From NCBI GenBank assembly GCA_009845645.1, contig VXZF01000598.1, positions 1 through 6,207 of the forward strand: a DNA stretch of 6,207 nt, written 5' to 3'. Shown here in pieces: positions 1 through 5,984 of the stretch (positions are counted from its first letter, which is position 1; the number at the start of each line of letters is the position of its first letter). The notes under the pieces were generated by a model. The model had not been told where the DNA came from. It saw only the letters and a list, made by a program, of their open reading frames with translations, and made no database searches. A program made the translations under genes and the position numbers. Source of the stretch: Gemmatimonadota bacterium. Its GTDB lineage: Bacteria; Latescibacterota; UBA2968; UBA8231.

Positions 1-669
1 TTGGTGATGGGCAATCGCAACCAGCTACTGTGGGACATCCCCGTAATCGACTCCTTTGAGCGCAACCGGGCCATCTACCGCCTAGAGCGAGGCGCGTATC
101 AGCAAACAGTCGAAGAATTGACCGCGCTTCTCGACTTAGACGCCCTCCTCGACAAGCCCGTGCGCAACCTCTCCTTGGGCGAGCGTATGAAGTGCGAAAT
201 TGCCGCCGCGCTTCTGCACAAGCCGCAAGTCCTCTTCCTCGATGAGCCGACCATCGGCCTCGACGTGACCATGCAGCGGCGGATCCGCGCGTTTTTAACC
301 GAATACAATCAGCGCTACGGTGCCACCGTGCTCCTCACCAGTCACTACATGGCCGACGTCGAGGCGCTGTGTAAACGAGTGGTGGTCATTCACCACGGGC
401 TGCTGCTCTTCGACGGCCAGCTCACCGAGCTCGTGCAGCGTTTCTCACCGCACAAGACGATCATCGTCGAACTGGAAAACGGGCACGGCGACCTCGGCAA
501 CTATGGAGAGATCGTCGCCAGTAGCGAGGGGCGCGTATCGCTGCGAGTGCCCAAGGCGGAGACAGCGCAGGTGACCGGGCGGCTCCTCAGCGAGCAACCC
601 GTTCTCGATCTGACGGTGGAGGACCCGCCGATTGAGGACGTGATCGAAGAGGTCTTTGAACGGGCATGA
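1..669 (+). CDS. ABC exporter ATP-binding subunit, N-terminus missing (COG4586-like)
   Basis: This is the nucleotide-binding subunit of an ABC-2 type exporter; it should hydrolyse ATP at the cytoplasmic face to drive the two permeases encoded next. The gene enters from the left edge already in frame, so the TTG at position 1 is not a credible start. The Walker A P-loop is outside the window. Visible in fragment numbering are the Q-loop region (GNRNQLLWD, Q8), the ABC signature LSLGE (57-61), Walker B VLFLDEPT (77-84, with D81 and E82), the D-loop GLD (86-88) and the switch histidine in TSH (H115). After about residue 145 comes a C-terminal extension typical of drug or lipid exporter ATPases. 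The NRNQLLWD segment resembles the COG4586 group, whose cyanobacterial members are linked to viologen export. The stop codon overlaps the next start (ATGA, 666-669), so translation is probably coupled. The ATPase role is certain; the substrate is not known. Confidence 0.93.
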   Translation: MVMGNRNQLLWDIPVIDSFERNRAIYRLERGAYQQTVEELTALLDLDALLDKPVRNLSLGERMKCEIAAALLHKPQVLFLDEPTIGLDVTMQRRIRAFLTEYNQRYGATVLLTSHYMADVEALCKRVVVIHHGLLLFDGQLTELVQRFSPHKTIIVELENGHGDLGNYGEIVASSEGRVSLRVPKAETAQVTGRLLSEQPVLDLTVEDPPIEDVIEEVFERA

Positions 670-1469
670 GGGGTCTGGCGGACATCTACTCCACGCTCTT
701 TCGCACCGATCTGGCCGTGCAGTTCCAATACCGGGCGGCGATGGTGATCTGGCTGATCGGGCGCATCGTCGATACGCTGGTCTTCCTTTCGGTGTGGACC
801 GCAGTGGCCCGCTCCAAGGGCGGGCAGGTGGGGGACTTCTCTAGCGGAGACTTCGCCGCCTACTACATCATCATGATGATGATGGGGCACCTGACCTTTA
901 CTTGGTTCATGTTCGAGTTCGAATATCGGGTGCGGTCGGGGGCCTTCTCGCCGCTCCTGCTCCAGCCCCTGCACCCGATCCACCGCGACATCGCCACGAA
1001 CATCTCCTATAAATTCCTGACCCTAGCGGTCATGCTGCCGACGGTGGGGCTGATGGTCTGGATCTTCGATCCGGTCTTCGATCCGCCGATTTGGGCAATT
1101 TGGGCCGCGATACCCGTCGTCCTGCTGGCGTTCCTGATGCGCTTTTTCGTCGAGTGGGCACTGGCTTTAGTGGCCCTGTGGACCACGCGCACGGCCGCGG
1201 CCAACCAGCTCTACTTTGCGGTCTCGCTTTTCTTTTCGGGCCAGATGGCACCGCTGTCGCTTTTGCCCGAGTGGCTCCAGACCTTGGCCGCGATTTTGCC
1301 CTTCCGCTGGATGCTGGCCTTTCCCACCGAACTCCTGCTCGGCCGCCTCACGCCCGCCGAGGTGATCTGGGGCGCGGTGACGCAGGTGATGTGGCTGGGA
1401 CTGAGCTGGGGGATTCTGGCTGTGGTCTGGTCGCGCGGCGTGCGCAGATACTCGGCGGTGGGATCGTGA
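666..1469 (+). CDS. ABC-2 exporter permease, first subunit (COG4587-like)
   Basis: This 267-residue integral membrane protein is one of two non-identical permeases that should pair with the upstream ATPase. About six hydrophobic segments can be seen, near residues 25-46, 62-82, 116-134, 144-172, 182-200 and 236-255. Between segments 2 and 3 lies the cytoplasmic stretch VRSGAFSPLLLQPLHP (89-104). It is typical of this permease group (ABC-2 family, PF06182-like) and probably contacts the ATPase. The later stretch SGQMAPLSLLPEWLQ, followed by LPFRW, is also characteristic. The ATG at 666 overlaps the ATPase stop, and a purine-rich GAAGAGG at 646-652 could serve as a somewhat distant ribosome binding site. 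The gene ends in a GTGA overlap with the second permease. The family is well supported. The transported compound (viologen-like cation, drug or lipid) is unknown. Confidence 0.9.
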   Translation: MRGLADIYSTLFRTDLAVQFQYRAAMVIWLIGRIVDTLVFLSVWTAVARSKGGQVGDFSSGDFAAYYIIMMMMGHLTFTWFMFEFEYRVRSGAFSPLLLQPLHPIHRDIATNISYKFLTLAVMLPTVGLMVWIFDPVFDPPIWAIWAAIPVVLLAFLMRFFVEWALALVALWTTRTAAANQLYFAVSLFFSGQMAPLSLLPEWLQTLAAILPFRWMLAFPTELLLGRLTPAEVIWGAVTQVMWLGLSWGILAVVWSRGVRRYSAVGS

Positions 1470-2218
1470 ACTATTTGCGCCTCCTGTGGATCTTCCTGCG
1501 CATCGGCACCATGAACGAACTGGCGTACCGAGCCAATTTCTGGGTGCAGCTAGTCCAGAGCTTGCTCAACCTGGGCGTCGCGCTGGCGGGTTTGGCAGTG
1601 ATTTTTTCGCACACCGAAGAACTAGGCGGCTGGCAGCCTGCCGAGCTGGTAGCACTCTTGGGGGTTTTCTTCCTGATGAGCGGCCTGATTGGCGCGCTGA
1701 TCCAGCCGTCGATGCAGCGCTTTATGGAGGATGTGCGCCTCGGCACGCTGGACTTTACCCTCACCAAGCCAGAGGATGCACAAGTGCTAGTGAGCGTCGG
1801 CGAGGTGCGGATTTGGAAGTTCTTGGACGTAGTGCAGGGGGTGGCGCTGATTGCCGTTGCATTGGTCGAAATCGGAATGCGGGCGGGCCTTGTACACGCG
1901 GCGGGATTCGCCCTGACGCTTGCGGCAGGCGCGGCAATCGTCTACAGTTTTTGGCTAGTGTTGGCAACGACCACGTTCTGGTTTATTAAAGCGGAGAACA
2001 TCCTAGTGATCTTCCAAGCCGTTTACAGCGCTGGCAAGTATCCGGTAGCCATCTACCCGCGCTGGCTCAAGCTGGCGATGACCTTTCTGGTGCCCGTGGC
2101 CTTTGCGGTGACCGTGCCGACGGAGGCCTTGGTGGGGCGGCTGTCGTCGGAGGTGTTGTGGGGCGCGTTGGCGATGGCGGGGGGCATGTTGGTGGGAGCG
2201 CGGGCGTTTTGGTTGTGA
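1466..2218 (+). CDS. ABC-2 exporter permease, second subunit (COG3694-like)
   Basis: This is the partner permease, 250 residues if translation begins at the GTG at 1466. The open frame extends back to an ATG at 1091, but those 125 codons lie inside the preceding permease gene in another frame and read as proline- and arginine-rich sequence with no membrane character. GTG 1466 forms a GTGA overlap with the preceding stop. It gives the N-terminus NYLRLLWIFLRIG and then YRANFW (21-26), as expected for this family. Family-type stretches are GWQPAEL (55-61), VRLGTLDFTLTKPEDAQ (90-106) and FWFIKAENIL (171-180). A further one is the C-terminal KYPVAIYP (191-198), leading to a hydrophobic VPVAFAVTVPTE segment. 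The VRxGxxxxxLxxP element parallels that of the first permease, consistent with a heterodimer. The next gene is 74 bases downstream, so the exporter operon probably ends here. Confidence 0.9.
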   Translation: MNYLRLLWIFLRIGTMNELAYRANFWVQLVQSLLNLGVALAGLAVIFSHTEELGGWQPAELVALLGVFFLMSGLIGALIQPSMQRFMEDVRLGTLDFTLTKPEDAQVLVSVGEVRIWKFLDVVQGVALIAVALVEIGMRAGLVHAAGFALTLAAGAAIVYSFWLVLATTTFWFIKAENILVIFQAVYSAGKYPVAIYPRWLKLAMTFLVPVAFAVTVPTEALVGRLSSEVLWGALAMAGGMLVGARAFWL

Positions 2219-2277
2219 GGGGTGCGACACTACTCAGGAGCTTCGGCCTAGCGATGATCCATTTTGCCATTTTCTAG

Positions 2278-2284
2278 AAAGGGG
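2278..2284 (+). promoter_or_regulatory. Ribosome binding site for the TIM-barrel gene
   Basis: The sequence AAAGGGG ends 8 bases before the ATG at 2293 and is a reasonable partial match to the anti-Shine-Dalgarno complement. It supports that ATG as the start. The preceding 60 bases are AT-richer than the surrounding genes, so a promoter is possible there, but I cannot find a convincing -35/-10 pair. Confidence 0.55.
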
Positions 2285-2292
2285 CAGCGAAA

Positions 2293-3309
2293 ATGAGTGA
2301 CGGACAAAGCGGCATGCACGTCGGAGTGCAAGGGATTGGGACCTCAAAGATGGAACTGGAGTTTCTGGTGCGACACGGAGTGACGCACATGGACGCCAGT
2401 GTTGAAGACAACGAGGTCGAGACCTTAGTGCGGCACAAGGAGGAAGCGGCTGAGTACGGGGTAAGTATGGAGTCAATCCACATCAGCGTGCCCAAAAGCA
2501 TCACGCTGGCGCAGGACCCGCAGCGGGATCGGGATCTCGACGAGGTCTGCCGCTGGATCGAAAACGCGGGCAAGGCCGGGCTGCGGGCCTTGCTCTACAA
2601 CTTCTGCATCCTGCCGCACCAGCGCACCGAGCCTACGCCCGGGCGCGGGGGCGTGACGTATAGCTCATTTGACCTAGCAAAATTCGACAACGAAACGCTG
2701 AGCGAAGCGGGCGTGGTCAGCCGCGAAGAAGCGTTTGAACGGGCGGCCTACTGGCTGGAGCGCGTGATTCCAGTAGCCGGGGAAAACAAGGTGCAGATGG
2801 CCTGTCATCTCAACGACCCGCCAGCTCCCATCCTGCGCGGCGTCGAGCGCTGGAACTGGCCGGTAATGGAGGGGCTCAAGCGCTTTTCCGAGTTGGTCGA
2901 TAGCCCGTACCACGGTTTTAACTTTTGCTGCGGCGTGGCGTCTGAGGGGCTGGAGAATCCGGCCGAGGAACTCTGCGACATCGTGCGCTACTTCGGCGAG
3001 CGGGGGAAGCTCTTCAACATCCACTACCGCAACATCAAGGGCGGGCTGCACAACTTCCAAGAGGTCTGGCCCGACGAAGGCGATGTGGACATGCACGAGG
3101 TGGCGCGCACCTTAAGGGACGTCGGCTATGAATACATGCTGATGCCCGACCACGCGCCATCCCACCCCGACGACAAGGCACCCGAGGGCGTATCGGGCCG
3201 GATGCGTCAAGCCTGGGCCTTTCAGTTCGGATATATCATCGCCATGATCCAAGCGGTAAACAAAGAGCGGTCCGGCCTCAGCATGGGGGCCGCAGCGCAA
3301 ACGGCCTAG
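2293..3309 (+). CDS. Mannonate dehydratase-like TIM-barrel protein (divergent UxuA family)
   Basis: This is a 338-residue cytoplasmic protein of the xylose-isomerase-like TIM-barrel superfamily, closest by motif to D-mannonate dehydratase (UxuA, EC 4.2.1.8). That enzyme makes 2-keto-3-deoxygluconate in hexuronate breakdown. The metal-site motifs appear in order: CHLNDPP (171-177; UxuA has HPDDPP), FCCG (211-214), IHYRN (243-247), EGDVDM (262-267) and MPDH (284-287). Aligned by eye, H172, C212, H244 and D286 take the places of the His, Cys, His and Asp ligands of the manganese site known in UxuA structures. It departs from classical UxuA in being shorter (about 360-395 is usual) and in lacking the N-terminal RWYG-type motif. 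Here the protein opens with MHVGVQGIGTSKMELEFL. The substrate may therefore differ, and the name uxuA is withheld. It is the first gene of a tight cluster with a repeat protein and a sugar epimerase, which supports a role in sugar or sugar-acid metabolism. Confidence 0.82.
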   Translation: MSDGQSGMHVGVQGIGTSKMELEFLVRHGVTHMDASVEDNEVETLVRHKEEAAEYGVSMESIHISVPKSITLAQDPQRDRDLDEVCRWIENAGKAGLRALLYNFCILPHQRTEPTPGRGGVTYSSFDLAKFDNETLSEAGVVSREEAFERAAYWLERVIPVAGENKVQMACHLNDPPAPILRGVERWNWPVMEGLKRFSELVDSPYHGFNFCCGVASEGLENPAEELCDIVRYFGERGKLFNIHYRNIKGGLHNFQEVWPDEGDVDMHEVARTLRDVGYEYMLMPDHAPSHPDDKAPEGVSGRMRQAWAFQFGYIIAMIQAVNKERSGLSMGAAAQTA

Positions 3310-3331
3310 GGCTGAAACGGAAAACTGCGGC

Positions 3332-4234
3332 ATGTCGATTCATTGGCTGAGAGCAGCACTGTTGCTGGTCCTGCTCAGCTCGTTTAGCGGAGCGCAGCCC
3401 CGAGCCGAACAGGCATCGAAGCAGGACCTGCAGGCGTTGAAGGGGGTCGTCTATATGGTGGGATTGGCCAGTGGAGCGGCCCTGCTGGTCTCGCTGGGGC
3501 TACTCGTTGCGCGGTGGCGGATTGGGACGGTGCGGGCGCGGCGCTTTGTCTTGCGCGGCGACGAGGGCCAACCAATCGCTCAATTGGTGCAAGGCCCCAA
3601 TGGCAGCGGCGAGTTGGAATTGAGGGATGCCGACGGTGAACTCACCGCGGTGCTGGGCAGTGGACTCAAGTTGTGCGACCGAGCAGGACGGGTGCGGGCC
3701 GACTTGCGGCTGGAGAGCGATAAGGCCCCGCTGCTGGAACTCTACGACGAGCGGGGCGAAGTGCGGGCGGGCTTTTCACTGAGCGAGGACGGGGCCGGCA
3801 GTTTGGCCTTTTACGACGAGACCGGGCGGCCTCGCGCAGGTCTGGGCAGCGGCCACGCCGGCGCAATGCGGTTGAGTTTTTTCGATAAGCAAGGACGGAT
3901 GCGGCTGCAAAGCGGCATCGAAGACGAAGAAGTGCCTTCGTTCAAGCTCTACGATGCCCAAGGCGAGGTGCGCGGTGCCTTGAGCGTGCGGGCCGATGGC
4001 ATGACCTTGCTCGAAATGCGCGACCAAGACGGCCACACGCGCACCATTGTCGGCGTCCTAGAAGATGGGATTGCTTGGCTTGGGGTTCTCGATGAGGAAC
4101 AGCGTTTCCGCGCGGGATTAGGTGCACCGACCGGCGGCAGCCCGAGGCTGGACTTCTACGACGAAGATGGGAAGACGCGGGCCTCTTTGCGCATCGACAA
4201 CCAAGGCCGCTTTAAGACCGATCCAGACTCTTAA
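3332..4234 (+). CDS. Membrane-anchored protein with tandem 23-residue repeats, unknown function
   Basis: This 300-residue protein has no function I can assign. The N-terminus (1-21) looks like a signal peptide, with a short basic start, a leucine-rich core and an SGA-Q cleavage-like site. A second hydrophobic segment spans about 37-60 and is followed at once by RWRIGTVRARR. By the positive-inside rule this places the remainder in the cytoplasm. Residues 70-293 are ten tandem repeats. The core is roughly LxLYDxxGxxRAxL, with Asp at repeat position 7, Gly at 10 and Arg at 13. Each unit probably makes two short beta-strands, suggesting a beta-solenoid or beta-hairpin array. I recall similar proteins (anchor, then RRFVL, then DxxGxxRA units) among uncharacterised bacterial proteins. 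A relation to YD/RHS repeats is possible but weaker. The ATG at 3332 has no clear ribosome binding site; it lies 22 bases after the TIM-barrel gene and the next gene follows 15 bases later, so co-expression with both sugar enzymes is likely. Confidence 0.85.
   Translation: MSIHWLRAALLLVLLSSFSGAQPRAEQASKQDLQALKGVVYMVGLASGAALLVSLGLLVARWRIGTVRARRFVLRGDEGQPIAQLVQGPNGSGELELRDADGELTAVLGSGLKLCDRAGRVRADLRLESDKAPLLELYDERGEVRAGFSLSEDGAGSLAFYDETGRPRAGLGSGHAGAMRLSFFDKQGRMRLQSGIEDEEVPSFKLYDAQGEVRGALSVRADGMTLLEMRDQDGHTRTIVGVLEDGIAWLGVLDEEQRFRAGLGAPTGGSPRLDFYDEDGKTRASLRIDNQGRFKTDPDS
3539..4210 (+). repeat. Ten protein-level tandem repeats (69-base period) within the anchored repeat gene
   Basis: Units in residues of the host protein are 70-92, 93-109, 110-132, 133-155, 156-178, 179-201, 202-224, 225-247, 248-270 and 271-293. 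Nine are exactly 23 residues; the second is only 17. The key Asp falls at 99, 116, 139, 162, 185, 208, 231, 254 and 277, and is Gly76 in the first unit. The Gly three residues later is kept except for Gln257 in unit nine. The Arg at position 13 is kept from unit three onward. At DNA level the units are clearly diverged, so this is an old array kept by selection rather than a recent expansion. Confidence 0.85.
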
Positions 4235-4238
4235 TTTT

Positions 4239-4243
4239 GGGAG
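4239..4243 (+). promoter_or_regulatory. Ribosome binding site fixing the GTG start of the epimerase
   Basis: GGGAG ends 6 bases before the GTG at 4250 and lies just after the stop of the repeat protein. It is the best Shine-Dalgarno match in the window and supports the GTG over the nearest internal ATG, which lies well inside the conserved region. Confidence 0.6.
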
Positions 4244-4249
4244 AACGTT

Positions 4250-5461
4250 GTGGATATCGCGGGGAAAAGTCTGGTCGCTCTCAGAGACCACTATCGGCAT
4301 TACCTCTTTGAAGAATACCTGCCCTTTTGGGACAAATATGGTATCGACCACGAGTTGGGCGGATTTATCTGCGCTCTAGATCACGACGGAACTCTCGTAG
4401 AAGACAGCAAAAACATCTGGTATCAGGGGCGCGGTCTGTGGACCTACTCGTATCTGTACCAGCACTTTGGCGGGGAGGAACACTTGCAGGTGGCACGCAA
4501 GGCCCGCGACTTTCTCCTCGCGCATGGCCGAGACCAAGCCGGCGATTGGGTAACGGCGTTGGATCGGCGGGGGCGGGTCATCTCGCCGGCGACGAAGCGG
4601 GGCTACGAGGGTCTTTTCGTCGCCGAAGGGCTACAAGCCTACGCCCGGGCAACCGGCGACTCAGAGGCCCTCGAAACGGCCATCGCCAGCCTCTGGCGCT
4701 CGGTTGATCTTTTTGACGATCCCCAGCGCTTCGCAGAGGAAAGTTACATCCCGCACAACTATCCAGGGATGCGGATACTGGGCAACCACATGGTTCTCGT
4801 GTTGGTTCTGACCCAGCTACTCGAGCAGGTTGCCGACCCCAAGTTGGAAGCGCTCTCCGACCGAATCGTCGATGCGATTGTCCATCGCTTCTGGCATCCC
4901 GAGTACCGCCTGATGAACGAGGCACTAGACCACGATTACAGACGGCCCGACGATCCCAATGAGGACTTTATCTACTTGGGCCACGCCATCGAGACGCTGT
5001 GGATGCTCCTGCCCGAGGCCATGCGCCGCAGAGATCGCGCGCTCTTCGATCTGGCCACCACGCGCTTCCGCCGCCATCTCGGAGTGGCTTGGGATGACGT
5101 TTATGGCGGGCTTTTCCGCGCGATGCACGTACACGGCACCTATACCTTCGACAAGGTGCTCTGGTTGCAGGAAGAGGCCCTGATCGGCTGTCTGATTCTG
5201 TTGGAACACGCAGGACTGGAGTGGGCCGGGGAGTGGTTTGGACGAGTTTTCGATTACGTAGAAGAGCGGTTTTCGCTCAAGCAGTACGGACATCCATTGT
5301 ATTTGTATGGCGGGGACCGCAAGGTGAATTATATCGACCACGTCTCCCGTAAAGAGCACTACCACCATCCGCGGTGCGTGATGCGGAACTTACTGGCGCT
5401 GGAGCGAATGATCGCGCGGGATGGTGCCGTATCGGATTTTTGGAGCGCAGAGGCGGGCTAA
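4250..5461 (+). CDS. AGE-family sugar epimerase/isomerase
   Basis: This is a 403-residue cytoplasmic (alpha/alpha)6-barrel enzyme of the N-acylglucosamine 2-epimerase family (PF07221). Members interconvert sugars at C2: N-acylglucosamine to N-acylmannosamine, cellobiose to glucosyl-mannose, or mannose/glucose to fructose. Family landmarks are FWDKYGIDHELGGF (26-39), WYQGRGLW (57-64), NHMVLVL (179-185), GHAIETLW (244-251), WLQEEAL (305-311) and HHPRCVM (372-378). By comparison with cellobiose 2-epimerase, the probable catalytic or sugar-binding residues are R61, H180, H245, E248, E309 and H372. All are present, so the enzyme looks active, and its length is normal for the family. The start is GTG with GGGAG 6 bases upstream. 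The TIM-barrel enzyme two genes upstream suggests a shared sugar pathway. The exact substrate cannot be read from sequence: the GlcNAc, cellobiose and mannose branches share these motifs. The gene converges on a minus-strand gene only 8 bases away, with no terminator hairpin between them. Confidence 0.88.
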   Translation: MDIAGKSLVALRDHYRHYLFEEYLPFWDKYGIDHELGGFICALDHDGTLVEDSKNIWYQGRGLWTYSYLYQHFGGEEHLQVARKARDFLLAHGRDQAGDWVTALDRRGRVISPATKRGYEGLFVAEGLQAYARATGDSEALETAIASLWRSVDLFDDPQRFAEESYIPHNYPGMRILGNHMVLVLVLTQLLEQVADPKLEALSDRIVDAIVHRFWHPEYRLMNEALDHDYRRPDDPNEDFIYLGHAIETLWMLLPEAMRRRDRALFDLATTRFRRHLGVAWDDVYGGLFRAMHVHGTYTFDKVLWLQEEALIGCLILLEHAGLEWAGEWFGRVFDYVEERFSLKQYGHPLYLYGGDRKVNYIDHVSRKEHYHHPRCVMRNLLALERMIARDGAVSDFWSAEAG

Positions 5462-5469
5462 AGAAGCGC

Positions 5470-5904
5470 TCACAGCTCGTCGTACCGCGGCACTTGGTCG
5501 AGGAAGCCGCGATCGGCGACATAGCAGTAATGGACCAAGCCATTGGTGACCAAAAGACAGCGGGCCTGAACCACGCGGTTGTACGCGGCGATTTGGTCGA
5601 AGGTCTCCTGACTGATGGAGACCTCCGGCTCTTTGCACTCGGCCATTAGCACAGCACGGCCCGCGCGGTCGTGGACGATCACATCGGCGCGAAACCGCTT
5701 GCCGTGGAGGTCAACGCCTTTCTCAATGGCGATCAACCCGCGCGGGTAGCCCAAGTCCGAGATTAGGTACTGCACCAAGTGCTGCCGCACCCACTCCTCA
5801 GGCGTCAATCGCACGTACTTGCGGCGCAAGGGGTCGAGTATCTTGCACTTGCCTTCGATTTGGCGGATGTCAAAAGCTGCGGCCGGGAGGTTGAGGCGCT
5901 GCAT
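5470..5904 (-). CDS. Stand-alone HsdR N-terminal-domain (PD-(D/E)XK-type) protein
   Basis: This small protein, 144 residues from the ATG at 5904, matches the family annotated as type I restriction enzyme R protein N-terminal domain (HSDR_N_2, PF13588). It has no helicase or other HsdR domain. Landmarks in order are MQRLNLP (1-7), DPLRRKYVRLTPEEWVRQH (24-42), YPRGLIAIEKG (53-63), RADVIV (72-77), AECKEPE (88-94), FDQIAAYN (102-109) and LLVTNGL (117-123). E61, D74, E89 and K91 look like an intact PD-(D/E)XK nuclease core, with Q104 conserved nearby. The family is widespread in Bacteroidota as a free-standing protein whose role is, to my knowledge, unestablished. The frame also permits ATG 5910 and TTG 5967. 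I prefer 5904 because the usual family start is M-Q-x-L-N-L-P; no Shine-Dalgarno is seen at any of the three. No restriction-modification partner genes are nearby, so an active restriction role is doubtful. Confidence 0.82.
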   Translation of the reverse strand: MQRLNLPAAAFDIRQIEGKCKILDPLRRKYVRLTPEEWVRQHLVQYLISDLGYPRGLIAIEKGVDLHGKRFRADVIVHDRAGRAVLMAECKEPEVSISQETFDQIAAYNRVVQARCLLVTNGLVHYCYVADRGFLDQVPRYDEL

Positions 5905-5984
5905 GGGCATGGCTATTTGAGCAACAGCATTGTGGACTAATGCGACGCGGCCCTTCTGGCGACGCAATTTCGGTGGTTTGATGT

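Noticed and set aside
501..983. 160-residue minus-strand open frame
   Set aside because: It lies antisense to the ATPase and first permease, is rich in His, Arg and Pro, and has no recognisable domain; it is a shadow of GC-rich coding sequence.
1486..1989. 167-residue plus-strand open frame
   Set aside because: It overlaps the second permease in another frame and is Arg/Gly/Ala-rich without membrane segments, whereas the permease frame shows family motifs.
2236..2248. Small GC-TTCG-GC hairpin as terminator of the exporter operon
   Set aside because: The stem is only about two to four pairs with a bulge and no T-run follows, so it does not meet the pattern of an intrinsic terminator.
2264..2269. 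TTGCCA resembling a -35 element
   Set aside because: The matching -10 position would fall on the start codon region, and no TATAAT-like sequence is found there.
2259..2274. Tandem 8-base repeat CCATTTTG/CCATTTTC between the exporter and the TIM-barrel gene
   Set aside because: Only two copies with one mismatch; too short to call an operator without conservation in related genomes.
2674..3096. 140-residue minus-strand open frame
   Set aside because: It lies entirely antisense to the TIM-barrel gene, whose metal-site motifs are clear; no independent start signal or motif supports it.
3539..4210. YD/RHS toxin-type repeats
   Set aside because: Units share YDxxGR but the spacing is a fixed 23 residues, the protein is short and membrane-anchored, and there is no RHS core or toxin tip.
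4925..5368. 147-residue minus-strand open frame
   Set aside because: It is antisense to the epimerase across its conserved GHAIETLW and WLQEEAL motifs, with no supporting signal of its own.
5462..5469. Bidirectional terminator between the converging epimerase and HsdR_N-type genes
   Set aside because: The 8-base gap holds no inverted repeat or T-run.
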